From: Oxalobacteraceae sp. CFBP 8761
Lineage (GTDB): Bacteria > Pseudomonadota > Gammaproteobacteria > Burkholderiales > Burkholderiaceae_D
Direction of reading: 5' to 3'
Length of the DNA: 64,000 bases
NCBI GenBank assembly: GCA_014841595.1
Contig: JACYUE010000002.1
Span: 310,001-374,000, forward strand
Each line of letters begins with the position of its first letter. The stretch's first letter is position 1. Shown here one piece after another: positions 1 to 10,290 of the stretch. The notes beneath the pieces were generated by a model that searched no databases, was not told where the DNA came from, and worked only from the letters and a program-made list of their open reading frames with translations. The translations under genes and the position numbers were made by a program.

Positions 1-858
1 CACGCGCGCCGAGACGGCGATGACACGCGCCGGGCGCTCGCTGCCATCCTGCCAGGCCGCATTGATCAGCACCACGAAACTGGCCGCCGCCGACAGCAGC
101 ACCCCGGCGGCGCTGCGCGTGGCCCACAGCGGCTCGAGCCCGGTAAACGGCAGGCTGGCCAGGAAGCCGCCCACCAGCAGCGTGAGCACCGGCAAGGTCC
201 ACGACAGCAGCACGTGCACCAGATTGCGGATGCCGCGCACGATGGCCGGCTTGACGTCGGTCAGGTGCAGTGCGCAGGCGAAGGCGAACGCGGTGACGGG
301 AATGGAGAACCAGGCCTTGCGCATGGCCTGGCTCAGGAAGTCGAGCCGGATCAGGTCGAACAGTGATGCGCCCAGTTGCAGCACGAGCCAGGTCGCGCCG
401 ACGAACAGGGCGCTGAAGGCGAGCTGCAGGCCGAAAGTCCAGGCCACGTCAAAGTACGTGGCATATGCTGCGATGCGCCGGCGCTCGCGCGCGCCGGCAA
501 GTACCAGCGCATGGGCGATGAAGCAGCCGGTCGCCAGGCACACCGTCAAGGGGCCGGACGGGGTCGGGCGCAGCACGTCGACGCCGCCCAGCCGGCGCCA
601 GATGTCATGCACCGCCAGCAGCGCGATCGCGCTGGCCGCGCTGGCGCCCCAGCCTGCCAGCGTCCGGCGCGGCAGATGCCCGAGGCCGGTGATCAGGATC
701 ACCGGCAGCAGCACGCCGAGCATCACCAGTGGCGCGAACAGCAGGGGAACCGTCGCGGGCCAAAGCGTATCCTGCAGCGCCGTGTAGAGCAGGTACAGCA
801 GCACGCCCTGGGCCAGGCCGATGCCGATGCGGGCGGGGCCGAGCCGGTGCGGCGCCAA
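1..858 (-). CDS. DUF4153-like multi-spanning membrane protein, 3' part missing
   Basis: An open minus-strand frame runs from just after the uraH stop to the window edge without a stop, so only its N-terminal part (286 codons) is present. The translation is very hydrophobic, with many Leu/Val/Ala-rich segments, and ends near the edge with the motifs TGLEPLWATRSAAG and NAAWQDG, which I recall from DUF4153 membrane proteins. The best start seen is TTG at 858, one base after the uraH stop and without a strong ribosome site; a later start is possible. The tight spacing suggests co-transcription with uraH. The function of the family is unknown. The assignment is from memory of the family pattern. 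Confidence 0.6.
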   Translation of the reverse strand, partial: MAPHRLGPARIGIGLAQGVLLYLLYTALQDTLWPATVPLLFAPLVMLGVLLPVILITGLGHLPRRTLAGWGASAASAIALLAVHDIWRRLGGVDVLRPTPSGPLTVCLATGCFIAHALVLAGARERRRIAAYATYFDVAWTFGLQLAFSALFVGATWLVLQLGASLFDLIRLDFLSQAMRKAWFSIPVTAFAFACALHLTDVKPAIVRGIRNLVHVLLSWTLPVLTLLVGGFLASLPFTGLEPLWATRSAAGVLLSAAASFVVLINAAWQDGSERPARVIAVSARV

Positions 859-859
859 G

Positions 860-1213
860 CTAACTGCCCCGGTAGGTCGAGTACGACCAGGGCGTCATCA
901 CCAGCGGCACGTGGTAATTCTGGTCCGTGGCCGCGATGCCGAAGCCCAGCGTGATGCGGTCCAGAAAGCGCGGGGTGGACAAGGCCACGCCGCGCGCCGC
1001 GTAATAGTCCCCGGCATGAAACACCAGCTCGTACTGGCCGGGCTGCATCGTTGCTGCCTCGAGTAGTGGCGTGGTGCAGCGGCCATCGTCGTTCGTCACA
1101 TCGGCCTTGAGCAGCGTGCGGCCTGCCGCGTCGATTGCGTACAGTTCGACGGTGATGCCGGCGCCGGGGCAGCCGTGCGCGGTGTCGAGTACGTGGGTGG
1201 TGAGTTTGCCCAT
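860..1213 (-). CDS. uraH: 5-hydroxyisourate hydrolase
   Basis: Hydrolyses 5-hydroxyisourate, the product of urate oxidation, to OHCU in the cytoplasm. The 117-residue protein is the usual length for this transthyretin-like family. It has the N-terminal LTTHVLDT segment (His7), Arg45 in NDDGR, His101 in NYHVPL and the diagnostic C-terminal tetrapeptide YRGS (114-117), which together form the active site. The ATG at 1213 follows a strong GGGAGGA ribosome site. PuuD, which makes its substrate, is 62 kb away near the right end. The next gene starts one base after the stop. Confidence 0.95.
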   Translation of the reverse strand: MGKLTTHVLDTAHGCPGAGITVELYAIDAAGRTLLKADVTNDDGRCTTPLLEAATMQPGQYELVFHAGDYYAARGVALSTPRFLDRITLGFGIAATDQNYHVPLVMTPWSYSTYRGS

Positions 1214-1376
1214 GCGTGTCCTCCCTTTCTAGTGATAGCTCATCATAACGCGCACGAAGTCGGTGACGAAACCTGTAGTTCCACCAAGGCGCGCCGGCCG
1301 CCTGCACAGCGCAGCAATACCGCGTGCCGGCATGAATGCTGGAGTTGATGCCTGGCAAGCCGGTGTATCATGAGGA

Positions 1377-1769
1377 ATGACAGGTAAATGGCACGTATTA
1401 ATCGTAGACGACGAGCTGGATTTGCTCGAGAGCGTCGCATGGCTGCTCGAAACTGAAGGCTTCCGGGTGTCAACGCACGACGACCCGCGGCAAGCCGTGG
1501 CCGCCATCTGTGACGGGTTGAGCCCGGATCTGGTCATGCTCGACTATCGCATGCCGTGGTTGAACGGCTCGCAGACACTCAGGCAGATGCGGGACTGCGG
1601 GTTGACGGCGCCTGCAGTACTGGTGTCGGCCATGGCGAGCCTGGCCGCTGAATCGGCCGCTGCCGGCTTTAATGAGGCGTTGTCCAAGCCATTCGAGTTC
1701 GACCAGATGGTCCGCCTGATGCGAAGCCTGCTGCCAGGCGGGCGCGCGCCAAGTGCAGGAATGGCCTGA
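1377..1769 (+). CDS. single-domain response regulator (REC only)
   Basis: A 130-residue CheY-like receiver with no output domain. Visible residues: acidic pair Asp11-Asp12, phospho-acceptor Asp56 in VMLDYRMP, Ser84 and Lys104 in SKPFEF. The N-terminal half resembles FixJ/TodR-type receivers. The stop overlaps the ATG of the following GAF protein by one base (TGATG), so the two are translationally coupled and probably work together. The ATG at 1377 directly abuts a GAGGA sequence, an unusually short spacing, so the exact start is uncertain. The partner kinase and the output are unknown; the position between uraH and puuE suggests a link with purine breakdown. Confidence 0.85.
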   Translation: MTGKWHVLIVDDELDLLESVAWLLETEGFRVSTHDDPRQAVAAICDGLSPDLVMLDYRMPWLNGSQTLRQMRDCGLTAPAVLVSAMASLAAESAAAGFNEALSKPFEFDQMVRLMRSLLPGGRAPSAGMA

Positions 1770-2941
1770 TGCATTTTCTGTCCAACGTCAGGCATCCCGA
1801 TGTCGAGCAGGTGCGCGCCGTGTGGGAACGCTACGTGCAGCACCAGGAGCTGGCGCCGGACACGCTGCGGCCGTACGTGCTCAGGGCGTGGAACCGCGCA
1901 CGCGCCAGTGGGTGCAATCCGCGCCTCGGCCGCGCCGATCTGCTGGGGGAACACGACACACAGCAGCTGCTCGCAGAGCGTCACGAGCTCATCACGGCGA
2001 CAGCGCCTTTTCTCGGGGCCTTGTCCAGAGCGGCAGGTGAGAACCGGCACGCGGCGATGCTGGCGGACACCGACGGCCGGCTGCTGTGCCTGGCCGGCGA
2101 CGCTGAAACCATGGCCGATGAAAACTTCCCGCGGCCGGGCTCCCTGCTCGATGAGGCGCATGCCGGCGCCAACGGCATTGGCACCGCCATCGCCGAGAAC
2201 GGCTATGTGGAACTGGTCGGCCCCGAGCATTTCATCGAGGGCTTTCATGCCTTCACGTGCCAGGGTGTACCGATCACCGGACCGCAAGGGCCGATGGGCG
2301 TGCTGAGCATGTCGGTGCGGACGCTGGCCACGGCCGACCGTGTGCGTGACATCCTGTTCTGCGCCACCGAAGCGGTGGAATGCGAGTTGCTGGCCAAGTG
2401 GCTCTCCGGCATCAGCGGCCACGAGATGGCGCACACGCTGGAACGCCTGCGGCAAGACATGCTGCAACGCCTGACGAGCGCCCGCCTGCGCATGGAGGTT
2501 GCGGCGCGCCGGATCGCCGCTGGCGCCGACGTCACCGCCATGGTGCAGACCTCCAAGACGATGAGCGCGCAGTTCGCCCGCCAGGCGCGCACCTGGCGTG
2601 TGCTGGCGCTCGAGCGCACTGGCCCGGCCCAGCCCGAGCCTTTGGCGCTTGCGGACATCGTGCAGGACCTTCTGGATCTGCTGGCCACCGAAGCGCGGGT
2701 GGTCGGCGTGCAGTTCGAGTGGGGCGCCGCCGACCGTGTGAGGGTGCTGGACGATCACCAGGCGCTGACGCGCCGCCTGCTCGGTGGCTTCCTGTCGGGC
2801 CTGCAGAAGGCGGCACCTGGCTCGACGCTGGTCGTCGATGTCGGGGCGGTTGCGGGGCTCGGGCGCACTGCGCTCAAGGAACGCTTCATCGACGGCCGGG
2901 TGCGCCCGGGACCGGTGGTTGAATCGTTGCAAGTGACATAG
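1769..2941 (+). CDS. GAF-domain protein with a degenerate histidine-kinase-like C-terminus
   Basis: A 390-residue protein. Residues about 60-210 look like the GAF sensor region of AcoR-type sigma54 activators (DEAHAGANGIGTAI, followed by a hydrophobic QGVPITGPQG stretch). No AAA+ or helix-turn-helix region follows. Instead residues about 215-380 form helices resembling a kinase dimerisation/ATPase module (LADIVQDLLDLLATEA, then a VLDDHQALTRRLL segment), but no clear H-box histidine, N box or G box is present. It may be a sensor that no longer phosphorylates and acts with the receiver protein encoded just upstream. The ligand is unknown. Confidence 0.75.
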   Translation: MHFLSNVRHPDVEQVRAVWERYVQHQELAPDTLRPYVLRAWNRARASGCNPRLGRADLLGEHDTQQLLAERHELITATAPFLGALSRAAGENRHAAMLADTDGRLLCLAGDAETMADENFPRPGSLLDEAHAGANGIGTAIAENGYVELVGPEHFIEGFHAFTCQGVPITGPQGPMGVLSMSVRTLATADRVRDILFCATEAVECELLAKWLSGISGHEMAHTLERLRQDMLQRLTSARLRMEVAARRIAAGADVTAMVQTSKTMSAQFARQARTWRVLALERTGPAQPEPLALADIVQDLLDLLATEARVVGVQFEWGAADRVRVLDDHQALTRRLLGGFLSGLQKAAPGSTLVVDVGAVAGLGRTALKERFIDGRVRPGPVVESLQVT

Positions 2942-3020
2942 AGAACGACAGACCGGGCATCCACACTGGACTGCTGCACGCATGGCATGGCACGATGTGA
3001 GTGGACCAACTCCCTCTGGA

Positions 3021-3974
3021 ATGCGCATGCCAACCTTCTACCCGCGCGACCTGGCCGGCTACGGCCGCACGCCGCCTCATCCGCAGTGGCCGGGCAGGGC
3101 GCGTATCGCGCTGCAGTTCGTGCTCAACTACGAAGAAGGCGCCGAGAACAATGTGCTGCATGGCGATGCGGCGTCCGAAACGTTTCTTTCCGAGATCGTC
3201 GGCGCCAGCGCCTTCCCCGCGCGACACATGAGCATGGAGTCGCTCTACGAATACGGCTCGCGCGCTGGCCTGTGGCGCCTGCTGCGCCTGTTCGAGGACC
3301 GCAAGCTGCCGCTGACCGTGTTCGGCGTGGCGCAGGCGCTGGCGCGCCATCCCGACGCGGTGGCTGCGTTCCAGGAACTGGGCCATGAAATTGCCTGCCA
3401 CGGGCTGCGCTGGATCTCGTACCAGAACGTCGACGAAGCCACCGAGCGTGCGCATCTGCGCGAAGCGGTGGCGATTTTCCGCGACCTGACGGGGGCGCCG
3501 CCGCAGGGCTGGTACACGGGGCGCGATTCGCCCAACACGCGCCGCCTCGTGGTCGAGCATGGCGGCTTTGCCTACGACGCCGACCATTACGGCGACGACC
3601 TGCCGTTCTGGCAGCAGGTCGAGGCGGCGGGGCCGGATGGAGCGATGCGCCGCACGCCGCACCTGGTGGTGCCGTACACGCTCGACACCAACGACATGCG
3701 CTTTGCCTCGGCTGGCGGCTTCAATTCAGGGACGCAGTTCTTTGATTACCTGAAGGACGCGTTCGACGTGCTGTACGCCGAGGGCGATCCGGATGGCCTG
3801 AATCAGCCCAAGATGCTGTCGGTCGGCCTGCATTGCCGCCTGGCGGGCCGCCCGGGCCGCACGGCGGCGCTGGCGCGCTTTCTCGATTACGTGGGCCGGC
3901 ACGACAAGGTCTGGGTCACGCGACGCATCGATATCGCCAATCATTGGAAAATGGTGCATCCTTGCCCCGTGTGA
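3021..3974 (+). CDS. puuE: allantoinase, PuuE (polysaccharide-deacetylase-like) type
   Basis: Hydrolyses allantoin to allantoate. The 317-residue protein has the family's typical N-terminus (YPRDLAGYGRTPPHPQWPG), then VLNYEEGAENN, a MSMESLYEYGSRAG segment and ACHGLRW with the metal-site-like His. It belongs to the metal-dependent PuuE family, which is unrelated to the amidohydrolase AllB. The frame is open further upstream to 2982, but family alignment favours ATG 3021 or ATG 3027. It lies between the sensor pair and xdhA on the same strand. AllC, the next enzyme of the route, is encoded near the other end of the window. Confidence 0.93.
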   Translation: MRMPTFYPRDLAGYGRTPPHPQWPGRARIALQFVLNYEEGAENNVLHGDAASETFLSEIVGASAFPARHMSMESLYEYGSRAGLWRLLRLFEDRKLPLTVFGVAQALARHPDAVAAFQELGHEIACHGLRWISYQNVDEATERAHLREAVAIFRDLTGAPPQGWYTGRDSPNTRRLVVEHGGFAYDADHYGDDLPFWQQVEAAGPDGAMRRTPHLVVPYTLDTNDMRFASAGGFNSGTQFFDYLKDAFDVLYAEGDPDGLNQPKMLSVGLHCRLAGRPGRTAALARFLDYVGRHDKVWVTRRIDIANHWKMVHPCPV

Positions 3975-3995
3975 TGGCGTTGCATTATATGTTTC

Positions 3996-4014
3996 ATGAT
4001 ATGAGCAATATCAT
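3996..4014. promoter_or_regulatory. inverted repeat upstream of xdhA, possible operator
   Basis: Perfect 7-base arms (ATGATAT and ATATCAT) separated by five bases, in the AT-rich gap between puuE and xdhA. There is no T-run, so a protein-binding site is more likely than a terminator. The binding protein is unknown. Confidence 0.35.
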
Positions 4015-4093
4015 CCATTGATTATGGGTTGGTGGGCCGTGGATGGTAGCCTTCCGCCTTTGGCGTTCAGCAATCCACTCACCAAAGACAGGC

Positions 4094-5563
<1,470 letters not shown>

Positions 5564-5573
5564 GGAGACGACC

Positions 5574-7907
5574 ATGAACGACGGCGGCATCAAGAACCTG
5601 GACGTCTGGGCCGAAGTGGGCCGCGCGCGCAAGCACGAGTCGAGCGAACTGCACGTGCGCGGGGGCGCGACCTTCACCGACGATATCGCCGAGCTGGCCG
5701 GCACGCTGCATGCGGCGCTGGGCCTGTCGTCGCACGCGCATGCGCACATCACCGCCATCGACCTGGCGCCGGTGCGGGCCAGCGCCGGCGTGGTTACCGT
5801 GCTGACCGTGGCCGACATCCCGGGCCTGAACGATTGCGGTCCGATCATCCACGACGACCCGATCCTGGCCGATGGCCTGGTGCAGTACGTGGGCCAGCCG
5901 ATCTTCATCGTCGTCGCCGACAGCCACGACAACGCACGCCGTGCGGCGCGCCTGGCGCAGGTGACGTACGAGGACCTGCCGGCGATCCTGACGCCGCAGG
6001 CAGCGCGCGCTGCGCAATCGTATGTGCTCCCGCCGATGCGCCTGACACGCGGCGATGCAGAAGCAGCGTTCGCGCGCGCGCCGCACACCGTCAAGGGTCA
6101 GCTGTACGTGGGCGGGCAGGAGCAGTTCTACCTCGAAGGCCAGATCGCGTATGCGATTCCCGGCGAAGACCGCGGCATGCACGTGTATTCGTCGACCCAG
6201 CACCCGAGCGAGATGCAGCACGTGATCGCCCATGCGCTCGGCCTGCACTCGCACCACGTGACGGTCGAGTGCCGCCGCATGGGCGGGGGCTTCGGCGGCA
6301 AGGAATCGCAGTCGGCACTGTGGGCCGCCGCGGCCGCCATCGCCGCAGTGCGTACGGGCCGCCCTGTCAAGCTGCGCGCCGACCGCGACGACGACATGCT
6401 CGTCACCGGCAAGCGCCACTGCTTCCATTACGAGTACGAAGTCGGCTACGACGACGCGGGCCGCATCCTGGCCGCGCGGGTCGACATGGTCACGCGCGCC
6501 GGCTACTCGGCCGATTTGTCGGGCCCCGTGGCCACGCGCGCCGTCTGCCACTTCGACAATGCGTATTACCTGTCCGACGTCGACATCCGCGCTGCCTGCG
6601 GCAAGACCAACACGCAATCGAACACCGCGTTTCGGGGTTTTGGTGGTCCGCAGGGCGCCATTGCCATCGAATACGTGCTGGATGAGATCGCGCGCAACCT
6701 GGGCCGCGATGCGCTCGATATCCGGCGCCTGAATTTCTACGGCGCGCAGGATCGCAACGTCACGCCCTACGGCCAGACCATCGTCGACAACGTCATCCCC
6801 GAACTGGTGGCCGAGCTGGAAGCGGGCAGCGACTACCGCGCACGCCGCGCGGCCGTGGACGACTACAACCGCACCAGCCCCGTACTCAGGAAGGGGCTGG
6901 CGCTCACGCCGCTCAAGTTTGGTATCGCGTTCAACGTCACGCACCTGAACCAGGCCGGCGCGCTGGTGCATGTTTATGTGGACGGCTCCATCCTCGTCAA
7001 CCATGGCGGCACCGAGATGGGGCAGGGCATCAACACCAAGGTGATGCAGGTCGTGGCGCACGAACTGGGCGTCGAACTGGGGCGCGTGCGCGCTACCGCC
7101 ACCAACACCAGCAAGGTCTCGAACACGTCGGCCACCGCCGCCTCGACCGGCGCGGACCTGAACGGCAAGGCGGCGCAGGATGCCGCCGGCAAGATCCGCG
7201 CGCGCCTCGCGCAATTCGCCGCGCAGCAGTATGGGGGCGCGGCCAGCGACGTGCGCTTCGCGGCCGGCACCGTGTTCGTCGCCGGCTTGGCGCTGCCGTT
7301 CGGGGAACTCGTCGCCAAAGCCTACCTGGCGCGCGTGCAGCTGTGGTCCGATGGCTTCTATGCCACACCCGGCCTGCACTGGGACCCGAAGACGATGACG
7401 GGTCGCCCGTTTTCGTACTTCGCGTACGGCGCGGCGGTGTCCGAAGTGGTGGTCGACACGCTCACCGGCGAATGGAAGCTGCTGCGCGTCGACGCGCTGT
7501 ACGATGCTGGCCGCTCGCTGAATCCGGCGATCGACATCGGCCAGGTCGAAGGCGCGTTCATCCAGGGCATGGGGTGGCTGACGACCGAAGAACTGTGGTG
7601 GAACCCGGCCGGCAAGCTGATGACGCATGCGCCGTCGACCTATAAAATTCCTGCGGTCTCGGACTGCCCGGAGGATTTCCGCATTGCGCTGTTCGACAAC
7701 GCCAACGTCGAAGACAGCATCCACCGCTCCAAGGCCGTGGGCGAGCCGCCGCTGCTGTTGCCGTTCTCGGTGTTCTTTGCGCTGCGCGACGCCATCTCGA
7801 GCGTGGGCGGGCACCGGGTCAATCCACCACTGAACGCCCCCGCGACGAGCGAAGCCATTCTGGATGCGATCGCGTTCGTCGAAGGCGCCGCCGGGGCGCG
7901 CGCTTGA
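5574..7907 (+). CDS. xdhB: xanthine dehydrogenase large subunit (molybdopterin)
   Basis: Oxidises hypoxanthine and xanthine to urate at the molybdenum cofactor. The 777-residue protein matches full-length XdhB. Visible family motifs include GQEQFYLEGQ, the glycine-rich RRMGGGFGGKE loop, AFRGFGGPQG, NHGGTEMGQGIN near the cofactor, and VGEPPLLLP with the conserved catalytic-region Glu. The start is ATG 5574, set by the GAGGAG site overlapping the xdhA stop; the frame is open further upstream inside xdhA. The next gene, xdhC, begins at or just after the stop. Confidence 0.96.
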   Translation: MNDGGIKNLDVWAEVGRARKHESSELHVRGGATFTDDIAELAGTLHAALGLSSHAHAHITAIDLAPVRASAGVVTVLTVADIPGLNDCGPIIHDDPILADGLVQYVGQPIFIVVADSHDNARRAARLAQVTYEDLPAILTPQAARAAQSYVLPPMRLTRGDAEAAFARAPHTVKGQLYVGGQEQFYLEGQIAYAIPGEDRGMHVYSSTQHPSEMQHVIAHALGLHSHHVTVECRRMGGGFGGKESQSALWAAAAAIAAVRTGRPVKLRADRDDDMLVTGKRHCFHYEYEVGYDDAGRILAARVDMVTRAGYSADLSGPVATRAVCHFDNAYYLSDVDIRAACGKTNTQSNTAFRGFGGPQGAIAIEYVLDEIARNLGRDALDIRRLNFYGAQDRNVTPYGQTIVDNVIPELVAELEAGSDYRARRAAVDDYNRTSPVLRKGLALTPLKFGIAFNVTHLNQAGALVHVYVDGSILVNHGGTEMGQGINTKVMQVVAHELGVELGRVRATATNTSKVSNTSATAASTGADLNGKAAQDAAGKIRARLAQFAAQQYGGAASDVRFAAGTVFVAGLALPFGELVAKAYLARVQLWSDGFYATPGLHWDPKTMTGRPFSYFAYGAAVSEVVVDTLTGEWKLLRVDALYDAGRSLNPAIDIGQVEGAFIQGMGWLTTEELWWNPAGKLMTHAPSTYKIPAVSDCPEDFRIALFDNANVEDSIHRSKAVGEPPLLLPFSVFFALRDAISSVGGHRVNPPLNAPATSEAILDAIAFVEGAAGARA

Positions 7908-7909
7908 CG

Positions 7910-8902
7910 ATGGACTGGTTGCGCGCTCAAGGCGATGTGCCGTCCGTGCTGGTCACGGTGGCCGCCGTGAAGGGCTCGGCGCCGCGTGAGCCGGGCGCGA
8001 AGATGCTGGTGCGCACACACGATTTTGACGACACCATCGGCGGCGGCCATCTCGAACACCGCGCGCTGGAGATTGCGCGCACGATGCTGCAGCTTGGCGA
8101 AGCGCGTCGCTCCGAGCGCTTTGCGCTCGGCCCGAGCCTGGGCCAGTGCTGCGGCGGCGTCGCCTGGCTGGCGTTCGAACGCTTCGATGCCGCGCAGGTC
8201 GAGATTCTTCGCGCACGCCGCAACGTCGACACCTGGCGCCTCGTTGCGCTTGACGGCGCGTTCGAGTGGGCCTTGTTCGACGACACGGCGCTGCTCGCGG
8301 GCACGCCGGACGCGCCAGCGTTCGAACGCGTACCCGAGGCCCGGGTGCTGGAAGGCGAGGGCGGTCGCCGCTGGCTGCTCGACCCGGTCCTGGCGCCGCG
8401 CGCGCACCTGATGCTGTTCGGCGCCGGCCACGTCGGCGCCGCCATCGTGCGCGCGTTGGCCGAGTTGCCGTGCCGCGTGACGTGGGTCGACGAACGCGAC
8501 GCCATGTTCCCGGCCTCCATTCCCCCGAACGTGACGATCGAGGCGACCGATACGCCCGAGGCGCTGGTAGAACACGCCGCGCCCGGTACGAGCTTTCTCG
8601 TCATGACCCACAGCCACGCGCTCGACCTGCGCCTGTGCCATGCAATCCTGGCGCGCCCCGCGCATCCGGCCACGCCCGACTGGTTCGGCCTGATTGGATC
8701 AGGCACCAAGCGCAGCCAGTTCGAAGCACGCCTGCGCGAGCGCGGCATCGACGATGCGCGCCTGGCCAATATGGTCTGCCCGATCGGCCTGCCCGGGATT
8801 GCCGGCAAGGCCCCGGCCGTGATCGCAGCGTCGAGTGTGGCGCAATTGCTGGCCGTGTGGGAAGCTGCACATCACCCCGAACCTCAACCGGAATTCCTGT
8901 AA
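7910..8902 (+). CDS. xdhC: xanthine dehydrogenase accessory protein
   Basis: XdhC proteins bind molybdenum cofactor, support its sulfuration and insert it into XdhB. The sequence shows the N-terminal XdhC/CoxI domain (VKGSAPREPGAKM, IGGGHLEH, SLGQCCGG) and a C-terminal Rossmann-like domain (LFGAGHVGAA, then LIGSGTKRSQF), about 330 residues in total. Starts are possible at TTG 7904, overlapping the xdhB stop, or ATG 7910; I chose ATG. Its stop overlaps the guaD start by one base, so xdhA-B-C-guaD appear to be a single translationally coupled operon. Confidence 0.95.
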   Translation: MDWLRAQGDVPSVLVTVAAVKGSAPREPGAKMLVRTHDFDDTIGGGHLEHRALEIARTMLQLGEARRSERFALGPSLGQCCGGVAWLAFERFDAAQVEILRARRNVDTWRLVALDGAFEWALFDDTALLAGTPDAPAFERVPEARVLEGEGGRRWLLDPVLAPRAHLMLFGAGHVGAAIVRALAELPCRVTWVDERDAMFPASIPPNVTIEATDTPEALVEHAAPGTSFLVMTHSHALDLRLCHAILARPAHPATPDWFGLIGSGTKRSQFEARLRERGIDDARLANMVCPIGLPGIAGKAPAVIAASSVAQLLAVWEAAHHPEPQPEFL

Positions 8903-10206
8903 TGCCCACTGCATCACCCAATGTGCAGGCCTATCGCGCCAGCCTGCTGCACTTTCGCGCCGATCCGGCGTTCGACGACGGCGCCGCGCTGTTGTACGAA
9001 GACGGCCTGCTGATCGTCGAGGATGGCCGCATCCAGGCCGCTGGCGACTACGCCGCGCTCGCGCCCACGCTGCCTGCGGGCCTCGAACCCGTCGACTACC
9101 GCGGCAAGCTGATCGTTCCCGGCTTCATCGACACGCACCTGCATTATCCGCAGACCGACATGATCGCCTCGCCGGCCCCGGGCCTGCTGCCGTGGCTCGA
9201 GACCTATACGTTCCCGACCGAGCGCCGCTACGAAGATCATGAAGATGGGCGCTCGACGGCCGACTTCTTCCTCGACGAGCTGCTGCGCTGCGGGACCACC
9301 ACGGCAATGGTCTACTGCACCGTGCACCCGCAATCGGTCGACGCGTTCTTTGCCGCGAGCGAAGCGCGCAACCTGCGCATGGTGGCCGGCAAGGTGCTGA
9401 TGGACCGCAACTGCCCGGACTTTTTACGTGACATCGAAGGCGAATTGGGCGAGAGCGAAGCGCTGATCAAGCGCTGGCACAAGCGCGGCCGCGCGCTGTA
9501 TGCGATCACGCCGCGCTTTGCGCCGACGTCGACCGAGGCCCAGCTGCGCCTGACGGGCGAGCTGGCGGCGGCGTATCCGGACACCTTCATCCAGACCCAC
9601 GTGGCCGAAAACCGCGACGAGTGCACCTGGGTGGGCGAGCTGTTCCCGCAGGCGCGCAGTTATCTCGACGTGTACGACAGCTATGGCCTGATGCGCCCGC
9701 GCGCGATGTTTGGCCACTGCATCTGGCTCGACGACGAGGACATGGCGCGCATGGCGGCCACCGGCTCGGCCGCCGCCGTGTGCCCCACGTCGAATCTGTT
9801 CCTGGGCAGTGGCCTGTTCGATTTCGAGCGCGCCGACAAGGCCGGCATGCTGCTGTCGCTGGGCACGGACGTGGGCGCCGGCACGTCGTTCTCGCTGCTG
9901 CAGACGATGAATGAAGCGTACAAGGTCGCGCGCATGAAGGGCAGCTACCTGACGGCGCTACGGATGTTTTATCTCGCCACGCTGGGCGCCGCGCGCGCGA
10001 TGGGACTGGACGACACGATCGGCAGCTTCGCGCCCGGCCTCGAAGCGGACTTCGTGGTGCTTGACCGCGAGGCGACGCCGCTGATGGCGCGCCGCACAAG
10101 TCACAGCCACTCGCTCGAAGAGTTGCTGTTCGCGCTGGCGCTGCTGGGGGATGACCGTACGGTGGCCGCGACGTATTCAAATGGTCGCCTCGTCCACGAA
10201 AGGTAG
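8902..10206 (+). CDS. guaD: guanine deaminase
   Basis: Deaminates guanine to xanthine, feeding xanthine dehydrogenase encoded upstream. The 434-residue amidohydrolase has PGFIDTHLHYPQTD with the zinc-binding His79 and His81, the THVAENRDE segment, FGHCIWL, CPTSNLFLGSG and LGTDVGAGTS with the metal-binding Asp, all typical of bacterial and animal guanine deaminases. ATG 8902 overlaps the xdhC stop TAA by one base; the frame is open far upstream but only as a shadow of xdhC. The stop codon lies at the edge of a perfect palindrome. Confidence 0.96.
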   Translation: MPTASPNVQAYRASLLHFRADPAFDDGAALLYEDGLLIVEDGRIQAAGDYAALAPTLPAGLEPVDYRGKLIVPGFIDTHLHYPQTDMIASPAPGLLPWLETYTFPTERRYEDHEDGRSTADFFLDELLRCGTTTAMVYCTVHPQSVDAFFAASEARNLRMVAGKVLMDRNCPDFLRDIEGELGESEALIKRWHKRGRALYAITPRFAPTSTEAQLRLTGELAAAYPDTFIQTHVAENRDECTWVGELFPQARSYLDVYDSYGLMRPRAMFGHCIWLDDEDMARMAATGSAAAVCPTSNLFLGSGLFDFERADKAGMLLSLGTDVGAGTSFSLLQTMNEAYKVARMKGSYLTALRMFYLATLGAARAMGLDDTIGSFAPGLEADFVVLDREATPLMARRTSHSHSLEELLFALALLGDDRTVAATYSNGRLVHER

Positions 10207-10227
10207 GGTTGGCAATATTGCCAACCC
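10206..10227. promoter_or_regulatory. perfect 22-base palindrome after guaD
   Basis: Eleven-base arms without a spacer (GGGTTGGCAAT and its exact complement), beginning on the last base of the guaD stop and lying 64 bases before the secreted deaminase gene. No T-run follows, which argues against a simple intrinsic terminator. A dimeric regulator site controlling the downstream gene is a reasonable alternative. Confidence 0.5.
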
Positions 10228-10290
10228 CGCACGAAGGCGTTAGAGTTGGGCGCTTGTCATTTATCCGCCATCCATCCTGAAAGTCTCACC

